Positions 17,924 through 25,200 of a stretch of DNA of 64,000 bases are shown here, piece by piece. Origin of the DNA: Parafrankia irregularis (lineage in GTDB: Bacteria > Actinomycetota > Actinomycetes > Frankiales > Frankiaceae); the NCBI RefSeq assembly GCF_001536285.1, contig NZ_FAOZ01000002.1, positions 124,001 through 188,000 of the forward strand, written 5' to 3'. Each line of letters opens with the position of its first letter. The first letter of the stretch is position 1. A model generated the notes under the pieces. It was not told the DNA's origin. It searched no databases and worked only from the letters and a program-made list of their open reading frames with translations. The translations under genes and the position numbers were made by a program.

Positions 17924-19004
17924 GGAAGACCTTCCCCACGATGTCGGTGTCGGCGGTGTCGGCGAGGTTGACGAACCAGTCGATGCCGGCGGGGTAGGCC
18001 CACAGGTAGCTGCGTAGCTGGGGGTCGTTACCGCGGTCGGTGAGGATGTCGGCGATGGTGCCCGCGGTCCAGAATGGGACACGGGCGCGGGCGTGCTCGG
18101 CACACGCGGCAACGGCGTGGCCGGTGTTGATGGCTTGGTGTAGCTCGGCGCGGACGAGCTGAAGGTAGTGGTCCAGGCGGACGCGGGCGGTTACCGCGGT
18201 GTCGTCGGGGATGACGAACAGCGGCATGGCCTGGGCGATGCCTTCCAACAGCACCTGGTACGGCACGTGGACCGACAACAGGCGCGGCCACGAAACATCG
18301 GCGCGCTCGGTAGTGCTGGTGTAGCTGGCGCTCTGAAGCGCGTGGCCCAGGATCTCGTGCAGGGCGAACTGGCGTAGCCGGGTCTTGGTGAAGGTGGCGT
18401 TGCGGAGGTTGAACCGTAGCCGGACCTGGTGGCCGGCGCCGTCCAGCCAGTAGGCCCAGTAGGCGTCGACGTCGGCGGTCGTGATGTCCAGGGTGTACGG
18501 CGCATCTGTTTCGGCAAGGGCCCGGACGGCTGGCTCCAGCTCGTCCGCGGCGGCCCGGATCAGGTCGGGTGCGTCGGCGGTGTCGACGGGGCCTTCGGCA
18601 TCGCGGAGCTGGCGGTCGGTGTCTGTTCCCCAGGAAATGCCGAGGTCGGCAAGTGCCGCGCGGGCGCGGTCTCCGACAGCGGTGACGTACTTGTCGGGCC
18701 ATCCGCCAGCGGGGCATCCCTGGGTGGCGCTCAGGTAGGAGTTGATCGGGGGCCGTTCGCCGAGCAAGGCGGCCAGGTAGGCCAGGTGCGCCCGGAGCTG
18801 CTCGGCGCACACCTGGTCGTTCTCGGCGTCGGCGCGGTCGCTCAGCCTGCTGAGCGTTTCGTAGACGTCTAGGCGGCTCGGGGCTGCGGTGACCGGCTCG
18901 TCGACGGGTGCGCAGTCGAAGTCGATGACGGGTGCGGCGCCGCGGGCGGTTTCGTGGGCGTCCCACGCTCGTAGGGCCTGCTCGATGGCGTCACGTAGAC
19001 GCAT
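17808..19004 (-). CDS. HExxH zinc-metalloprotease-like protein
   Basis: 398 residues. The only clear motif is a gluzincin-type zinc site: H216-E217-x3-H221 (ALHEILGHAL), with E254 (LLEGIAQA) 33 residues later as the probable third ligand and a following helix. The flanks are helical, without signal peptide or TM segment, so it acts in the cytoplasm. The pattern recalls M32/DUF885-type peptidases but I cannot assign a family. It overlaps the upstream XRE gene by 14 bp and the downstream GGCT-like gene by 116 bp, so all three form one operon. An XRE repressor beside a cytoplasmic metalloprotease parallels ImmA/ImmR control, in which the protease cleaves the repressor. Confidence 0.7.
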   Translation of the reverse strand: MRLRDAIEQALRAWDAHETARGAAPVIDFDCAPVDEPVTAAPSRLDVYETLSRLSDRADAENDQVCAEQLRAHLAYLAALLGERPPINSYLSATQGCPAGGWPDKYVTAVGDRARAALADLGISWGTDTDRQLRDAEGPVDTADAPDLIRAAADELEPAVRALAETDAPYTLDITTADVDAYWAYWLDGAGHQVRLRFNLRNATFTKTRLRQFALHEILGHALQSASYTSTTERADVSWPRLLSVHVPYQVLLEGIAQAMPLFVIPDDTAVTARVRLDHYLQLVRAELHQAINTGHAVAACAEHARARVPFWTAGTIADILTDRGNDPQLRSYLWAYPAGIDWFVNLADTADTDIVGKVFRATYTQPLTPSQLTNLWPTGPRIGGPGTPLRLRKPSLP

Positions 19005-19947
19005 GCGGGGTGTCCCACCGGAGCGTGACGAACTGGTTCGGGCGCAGGTTGCGGCGGGTCAGCTCGATGACGATGCCGTTCTCGTCCCGGGCGATGGACA
19101 GGCTTTCGGTCGCGGTGACCTCCGACCCGTCCGGCCGGTCCTCGGTGGCGGAGCATCGGGTGAGGGCGGTAACGCCTTGGTGGCGCAGCCGGATCGTGAA
19201 GAGGCCGGTGGGGCGGACGATCGACTGTCGCCAGTAGTGGTCGTAGACGAACCGGCCACCCGTGCCGCGGTAGCCGACCGTCGCGGATTCCCCGGGTTGG
19301 ATGGCCGGGAAGATCTGGCAGGCGAAACGGGCGGACAACGCGGTGTCGTGGACGCGCTGAATGATGATGTTCCGGTCCGGCGTCGGCAGGGCCTCGATGT
19401 CCAGCGGGCCGCGGGTCGTCTCGAACCACAGCTCACGGTTCAGACGGGTGAAGGCCGTGTCGGTGCCGTTGTAGATCTCGTGCCGATAGGTCAGAGTCGC
19501 CCATCCGTCGTCGGCCACGTCGATGTCAATGGACAGGCTGCGGTCCTCGATGTCGCCGGAAGCCACGGCGGGAACGGGCCCGGCGGGTTGCCCGGGGATG
19601 ACCGGCGTGGGCGATGCGGGGGCCGCTGTTTCGGCAACCGTCGCTGGGCTGGTGGCTTCCCACGGGCGCGGGGCGAGACGGAAGTACGCCCCGGGGATGC
19701 GTAGGGCGTCGGCGATGCGCTCGACCAGGTCAAGCGTGGTGATGCGGGTCTCGCCGGGCATGACCCGGCTGACCCGGCTTTGGGTGAGGCCACGGACGGG
19801 CGAGGACACGCGGTCCTGACTGGCTCCGTCGTACTTGCGCATGAGGCGGAAGATCGTCCCGAAGTCCATGGCTTCGCAGGCGGCGCGGAAGTCGTCTCGG
19901 GCGAGTAGCTCGGGCGAGACGGTGTGGGGAGGGGCGGGCTGGGCCAT
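18991..19947 (-). CDS. XRE-type regulator with C-terminal beta-rich sensor-like domain
   Basis: 318 residues from the ATG at 19947, preceded by GGAGGAG. The N-terminal HTH covers about residues 28-95 (FGTIFRLMRKYDGASQDRV, LTQSRVSRVMPGETRI, LDLVERIADALRIP). After a Pro/Ala linker the C-terminal 180 residues are beta-rich (LSIDIDVADDGWATLTYRHE, LNRELWFETTRGPLDIEALP, TGLFTIRLRHQG), a layout seen in actinobacterial XRE proteins with a ligand or effector-binding tail. First gene of the operon; the divergent 340-base region in front holds its promoter. Confidence 0.75.
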   Translation of the reverse strand: MAQPAPPHTVSPELLARDDFRAACEAMDFGTIFRLMRKYDGASQDRVSSPVRGLTQSRVSRVMPGETRITTLDLVERIADALRIPGAYFRLAPRPWEATSPATVAETAAPASPTPVIPGQPAGPVPAVASGDIEDRSLSIDIDVADDGWATLTYRHEIYNGTDTAFTRLNRELWFETTRGPLDIEALPTPDRNIIIQRVHDTALSARFACQIFPAIQPGESATVGYRGTGGRFVYDHYWRQSIVRPTGLFTIRLRHQGVTALTRCSATEDRPDGSEVTATESLSIARDENGIVIELTRRNLRPNQFVTLRWDTPHAST

Positions 19948-20288
19948 CCGCCATCTCCTCCGGGTCCGGGCCGACTACCAGGGTCAGCGGGTGGTCATGT
20001 CGCTACGCAGAGACTAACCCGGCCATGCGACGTTGGTATGGCCTGTTCGCCGTAGTTGTGAGGATCAGGCCCTCGGCTGGCGCTCGCCAACCGCTCGCTG
20101 AACGGAACCCCACCGGTTCGTCCATACACACCGTGCATTGCCAACTTGACGTTTCGTGACACATCCGGGTAGCGGCAGGCTGATCGGCAAGCCACCCCGT
20201 TCCGCGCCTGAGACGGGCGTCCTCCGCGGGGCGGGGTGGCGTCCAGACCGGCAGACAGCGTGAACGGACGAACTGGGGGTGCGGCGGC
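19948..20288. other. Divergent promoter region between XRE operon and small hypothetical gene
   Basis: 341 bases with no gene. It contains the ribosome site of the XRE gene (19951-19964, minus strand) and a short G run before 20289. I see no convincing operator dyad or -10/-35 pair, though one is expected if the XRE protein autoregulates. Confidence 0.4.
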
Positions 20289-20747
20289 GTGGCCGATGAG
20301 GTGCGGGAAAGTCGGGACAGCGTGCGGCGGACCCCCGGGTTCGCGATGCGCTGGACCCACGGCTCGGCCGATGTGGCCGGTGACCCGGGTGTGGGGCTGC
20401 TGCCCTGGGGTGACGATGCCTGGGCGCTGGTGATTCCGGCGGGCTCGTCGGCCTCGGCGCTGGCGGATGCGATGGTCGGGATGCCGGACGGACTGCGGTT
20501 CGTGGAGGCGTTCGGCGACGTGGATGTGGTCCTCGTAAACGCGGCGGCGGGGGTGAGGGTGTCGCGGCGGGACGCTCCGCGGTCGCTGCTTCGGCAGATG
20601 CTCGGGGGTGACCCGGCCGCGGCGGGGAACAGCGACGGGCGGTGGCTGACCTCCGGCGAGAACGGTGCCGATGAGACGGGCCCGTCAGAGCTGCTGGTGG
20701 ACGTGCTGCGCCGTCACGCGATCCGTCGTCGGACCCGCCGCGTGTAG
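20289..20747 (+). CDS. Hypothetical protein, element cargo
   Basis: 152 residues from the GTG at 20289, with GGGGGT upstream. The middle looks folded (GVGLLPWGDDAWALVIPAGS, GLRFVEAFGDVDVVLVNAAA) and the C-terminus is very basic (RRHAIRRRTRRV). No signal peptide, TM or known motif. It sits between the XRE operon and the integrase tail, where small element-specific regulators are often found. Confidence 0.5.
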   Translation: MADEVRESRDSVRRTPGFAMRWTHGSADVAGDPGVGLLPWGDDAWALVIPAGSSASALADAMVGMPDGLRFVEAFGDVDVVLVNAAAGVRVSRRDAPRSLLRQMLGGDPAAAGNSDGRWLTSGENGADETGPSELLVDVLRRHAIRRRTRRV

Positions 20748-20814
20748 GACACCTCCGTCCTTGAGCTGACGCCGTACACGCTCCACCCAGTGGGCCGGAT
20801 CTCGTCGGGGAGTC

Positions 20815-21234
20815 GTGGGTCGTGCTGACGGCGTCTTCGGCAGCGGCGAGCCTGGTCAGGATCTCGAGGCGTACGAATGGGCGGATCCCGGGTTGGTGTT
20901 CACCTCGGCGACGGGTAACCGGATCGACCCGCGGAACGTGAATCGCTGGTGGGACAAGGCGTGTGAGCGGGCGGAAATCCCGCACACCCGCGTTCACGAC
21001 CTGCGCCACACCGCGGCGTCGCTGCTGTTCTCGGCCGGCGTCGACCTGAACGAGATCCGGGCCCTGCTGCGGCACACCAGGCTGGCCACGATGGCGGACA
21101 TCTACGTGGACATCCTGGACGAAGTGCGCCGCTCGACGGCCCGGAGCATGGACGACATCCTCGCCAGGCTGCACCGGCCGTCAGCTACGGACGGTGACGA
21201 AAACGGGGAGGGTGATCAAGCCGTGAAAACGTGA
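20815..21234 (+). pseudogene. N-terminally truncated tyrosine recombinase (element B integrase tail)
   Basis: 139 residues, against about 370-450 for a whole integrase of this group. The C-terminal catalytic part is intact: HDLRHTAASLLFSAGVDLNE carries box II Arg/His, LLRHTRLATMADIYVDIL carries the HxR motif and the nucleophilic Tyr (IYVDIL). The core-binding domain and first catalytic Arg are missing; the DNA before 20,860 has no matching homology, which suggests a deletion. It ends 103 bp before the right att copy, the usual int-att order, and is near-identical in layout to the fragment at 13.2 kb. It is unlikely to be active alone. Confidence 0.8.
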
Positions 21235-21244
21235 TCGTTTCCAA

Positions 21245-21266
21245 CTGCAGTACGAACTGCAGTACT
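21245..21266. repeat. Paired ACTGCAGTAC motif inside the right att
   Basis: CTGCAGTACGAACTGCAGTAC at the right end mirrors the TGCAGTACAACTGCAGTAC at 13747-13767 inside the left end. Each holds two ACTGCAGTAC-like half-palindromes. The matched positions at both ends argue for recombination-protein binding sites. Confidence 0.55.
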
Positions 21267-21281
21267 TGACCCGGAATGCGG

Positions 21282-21320
21282 CAGAGCCCCGCAGCCTTGG
21301 ATGGGGGCTGCGGGGCTCTG
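21282..21320. terminator. 15-bp-stem terminator between integrase tail and tRNA-Arg
   Basis: CAGAGCCCCGCAGCC (21282-21296) pairs perfectly with GGCTGCGGGGCTCTG (21306-21320) around a 9-nt loop. It lies downstream of both convergent units, the integrase tail (+) and tRNA-Arg (-), and can serve both. Confidence 0.8.
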
Positions 21321-21337
21321 GCCTGTCTCAACCGTGC

Positions 21338-21380
21338 GTGCGCTCGGAGGGACTCGAACCCCCAACCTTTTGATCCGTAG
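21338..21380. repeat. Right att copy, inside the intact tRNA-Arg(ACG)
   Basis: The 43 bp repeated at 13607-13649. It covers the anticodon-loop-to-3'-end part of the tRNA on the minus strand plus one base beyond, so the inserted element restored a complete tRNA gene at this end. Confidence 0.9.
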
Positions 21381-21411
21381 TCAAATGCTCTATCCGTTGA
21401 GCTACGAGCGC
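21339..21411 (-). tRNA. tRNA-Arg (anticodon ACG)
   Basis: 73 nt with a complete cloverleaf: acceptor GCGCTCG/CGAGCGC, D stem GCTC/GAGC, anticodon stem TTTGA/TCAAA with loop CTACGGA (anticodon ACG, read as ICG), and T arm GGGGG-TTCGAGT-CCCTC. The discriminator base is A and CCA is not encoded. It is the integration target of the element to its left on the map. Confidence 0.96.
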
Positions 21412-21504
21412 CTGCCGATCACTCTCGTGTTCGGCTTCGCCAGCTTACAGCACGCGGAGCGGGTGCTACGAACCGCGGCCTCCTGATCCCCGAGGTTCTG
21501 GCAT

Positions 21505-22059
21505 TCATGATCGTCGGATGGGCTCTCGGTGGGGGCGTGTCGATGTCGCGGTCGGGAGTTGGTGTAGTTCGACGTCGGTCAGGGTGCTGGCCGCGATGGT
21601 CGCGGTCAGGTAGGTGGGGTGGGGCTGGCGGCGGCGGTCCGTGGGCGAGCCCGGGTTCAGCAGCCGCAGGGGGTGTGCGTCGCCGGGGCGTGGCGTCGTG
21701 GTGTCCCAGGGGATGTGGGAGTGGCCGAAGACGAGCACGTCGGCGTCGGGGTGGGCGGCGGCCAGGCGGCGTTCGCGGCCGGTGGCCGGGCCGGTCTCGT
21801 GGACGACGACGAAGCGCAGTCCGTCCAGGGTGATCCTGGCGACTTCGGGTATCTGGGCGCGGATGTCGGGTCCGTCGTTGTTGCCCCAGCAGGCGACGAG
21901 CCGTCGGGATCGGGCTGTGAGCTTGTGTAGCAGGTCGATACTGACCCAGTCGCCGGCGTGGATCACGACATCGGCCTCGTCGACGGCGGACCAGACCTGC
22001 GCGGGCAGGTCACGGGCCCGAGCCGGGACGTGCGTGTCAGCCAGCAGAACGAGACGCAT
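21505..22059 (-). CDS. YfcE/MJ0936-type metallophosphoesterase
   Basis: 184 residues with the whole calcineurin-like metal-site series: D8xH10 (LLADTHVP), GDW with D37, GNND around 59-62, VVHE and GHSH. It lacks a signal peptide, so it is cytoplasmic. Family members hydrolyse phosphodiesters such as 2',3'-cAMP or model substrates with a dinuclear Mn site. The C-terminal 30 residues are polar and probably disordered. It is the first conserved gene outside the tRNA-Arg element. Confidence 0.9.
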   Translation of the reverse strand: MRLVLLADTHVPARARDLPAQVWSAVDEADVVIHAGDWVSIDLLHKLTARSRRLVACWGNNDGPDIRAQIPEVARITLDGLRFVVVHETGPATGRERRLAAAHPDADVLVFGHSHIPWDTTTPRPGDAHPLRLLNPGSPTDRRRQPHPTYLTATIAASTLTDVELHQLPTATSTRPHREPIRRS

Positions 22060-22209
22060 TCAGCCAGTGTTCGCGATCGCGCCGGTCTTCGCGATGTCGC
22101 CCGCGCCTGAACGCGGTCCGGTGCGCGATCGGCCACCTGCGCTGGTCAGTCATCTGGCGTGCGGTCCGGTGGGTGGCGGGCGTGCGGTTTGGGCTCAGGC
22201 ACGGGGATG

Positions 22210-25200
22210 TCAGTGGCGGCGCCGGCGGAAGCCGGGGAGGAGTTCCTGGACGAGGGCGTCGGTCTCCGGTTCCGCGGCCCGGCTGGGGCGGCCTGGCGGA
22301 GCGGCGATGGCCCGGTACAGCTCGCCGGCGACGGCTTCCAGGGTCTTGCGATCACCGCGGGCGGCGACGGTGCGTAGCAGGTCACGCCACAGGGCCTCGG
22401 CGGTCGGCACGGCGCGCAGGCCGGTGCGGCAGGCGGCCATCGCGGTGATCGTGTCGCCTCGTTCGAGGGTGATGGCGGCGAGGCGGTGCGCCGCGTCGAT
22501 GACGGCGCCGCGCATGGTGCGCGCCACCGGGGTCGTCTCCACCCACTGGTACCTGCCGTCGGCTCGGTCGGACCACAGTGGTCCGCCGATCAGGTTCAGG
22601 GCGTCGCGCAGGTCCGCCTGGGGGTTGCTGGCGTCATCGGGGCGAGCGGCGCGGTGGCTGTAGGCCACAAAGAGTTCCCAGTCGCAGCGGACGTCCGAGC
22701 TGAGGGTCCAGAGTCCGTCCGGAGCGGGCTGCAGGCGGGGCCGGCCGTCAGCGTCGACGCCCAGCCAGTTGCGGGCGGCGATCAGCGCGGGCAGGATCGC
22801 TGACCCCTGTGTGGTCTGTCCGTCCGCTGGGTCCGACGGGTTCGCCAGGCCGAGGAAGTCGCGCAGCTCCTCGGGATAGGCGCCGTCCCGGTGCAGGGCG
22901 AGGAAGACGATGATCTCGGTGAGCAGGTCGGCCTGCTCGCGCTGGATCGGTCCGGGTGCGCCGATGTAGGGGTAGCCGAGCACATGGACCTCGGCTTCCG
23001 TGGGCCCGGCGGGGTGCGGTTCGAGCTGCGGCAGGGTCGCCAGGACATCGGCGGCGGAGTCCGGCCGGGGGAGGCGCGCGTCCTGCGGCTGCGCCGCCCC
23101 GGTCACGCTCCCGCCCATGTTCCCGGCCTCGCCCGTGGTCTGGCTCGCGCCCGCGGTCTGGCTCGCGCCCGCGGTCTGGCTCGCGGGATTGGGCTGACTC
23201 GGTGGGGCGGCACCGTAGGCCGGCTCGGCGTAGTAGGCGTGCGGGTGTGTCGACGGGTGGGCGGGAAGTTCGTTCGGTGGCGGCGACGACGGGGGAGGCG
23301 GGGGCGAAGGCGGCGAACCACCGCCCCACTGGACGTAGTCCTCGGCCCAGGCTTCTGTGGCCTCCTGGTATTCCCGCGGTCGCTGGGCCGCGGCTTCCTC
23401 GGGGCTATGAGGCGATGGCTGGCGATGGCCTGGTGCCGGCTGCTGGCCATGCGGCGGGGGGACGAGCAGCGTCCGCGGAACCCTCGGGACGTCCGTAGGC
23501 CGCAGGACCGGCTGGTCCGCCGGCGTCAGATATGCCGGTGGATGATCCGCCGGTGCCGGCAGAGGTGGTGCGGGCGGGGGCATCGCCGCCGAAGGCGCCG
23601 GGGGCGGGGGCCAGGTCGGTCCCTGCGAGGGCGGTGCGGGCGGGGCCGGAGGCGAAGACGGCGGCGTGGCCGGGATGTAGCCGTCCGGGATCTGGCCATC
23701 ACGGCCATCCGGGACGTATCCGGCTTGGACGTAGCCATCCGGGACGTAGCCATCGGGCACGGGGCCGGCTGTGACGTGGCCGGCTGGGATGTAGCTGTCC
23801 GGGGCAGGTGGGACGGGCGGGGCGGCGGGCGGCTGCGTGTGCGCAGCGGCGAGGTCGTCCCCGGGGCGCGGGCCGATGGGCATGCGGATGACGGAAGGCG
23901 CCGAACTCGGCGGAGGCACCCACGGCACGGGTCCGGGGATCGAATCGGCGTCCCGAGGTGGGCGGGTGCCCTCCGGATGCGTTGACGGAGACGGCGACGG
24001 CGGAGGTGAGGTTTTCGGCGCGGGTGCGGGCACCTGGTAGGGGCCTGTGCTCCCATGGCCGGTGGCCGGGCCGGAGGTCGGAGCGTACGGCGGCAGAGGC
24101 GGCGCCGGCCTGGCCGGTGCGGGCGGGACCGGCGTCGGTGGGGGAGGCGTAGCTGAGTGCGGTGGCGGTGCCACCGGGAAGGCGGCCGCGGCCCTTTCGG
24201 GGTGATCGGGCTCGGCGCGGGCATCCGGCGAGGTCGGCGCAGCGTCTGGGATGGGCAGACGCACCGGCCCGGTGGCGTGCCCGTGGTGCTGCGCGGGGGT
24301 GCGGTACGTACCGGTGCCGGGGTCGGACGCCGGCCAGCGGCGGTCGTCGTCGTAGCCGCCGTAGTTGTCGTGGCTGCCGGAGCCGTCGTATTCGCCAGAG
24401 CCGTCGTAGGTGTCGTAGCCGTCGTATTCGCCAGAGCCGTCGTAGGTGTCGTAGCCGTCGTATTCGCCAGAGCCGTCGTAGGTGTCGTAGCCGTCGTATT
24501 CGCCGGAGCCGTCGTCGACCGGCCCCTCGTCGTGGCCGTCTTCGTAGCCGTGGCCGTGGTCTTCGTAGCCGGCTGGCCCGTCGCCATGATCGTCGTCATG
24601 GTCGTCGTAGCCGGCCGGGCTGTAGGACGGGGTGCTTGCCCAGGGCGGGCGCGGGACTGCGGTGCCGCGCGATCCTCCGGCCTGGATGCGGAACATCGCC
24701 AGCATCGCCGCGTACTCGGCCGCGGCAAGGGTCTGGGCGTTGACCTCGACGCCGAGCACGCCGAGCGACATCCGGGCGTCGGGCCGGACGTCGAAGCGCC
24801 AGCGTGCCGCCGGGCTGTCACCGACCATCAGCACACCGACGGTGTGGTCGCGCCCGCCCGCGAGCCTGGCCAGCCGCTCGGCATGGGCCGGCGCCGGCGG
24901 GCCGGCCAGGACCAGCAGGTCCGGCGACCACTCCGACGGGGCGGTCGGCGACTGCCGCCCACGCAGGGCGGCGCCCGGCTCGGCGCCCCAGGCGGTGTCC
25001 CGTGGTTCGCGGGCTTCCAGCTCGTCCAGGATGTCGGCCAGGCTGGACGAGGTACGCAGCCGTCCCGGCGCGATCGGGCTGGGGTCGTCGGCGAAGCCGA
25101 CGAGGCAGACCCGCAGGTCGTCGGACCAGATGTTCGTCGCCAGCTCGACCGCGACGGAGATCGCGGCCTCGCTGGCCACCGCCGGATCCCCGGTGAGGGC

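Noticed and set aside
13186-21411. Complete prophage or conjugative element (AICE)
   Set aside because: No capsid, terminase, portal, Rep or Tra-type genes are present; both integrases are truncated and the island is only 7.7 kb.
24388-24515. Regular 36-bp repeats could be taken for a CRISPR array
   Set aside because: The units are contiguous without spacers, in frame with a long coding sequence, and no cas gene is in the window.
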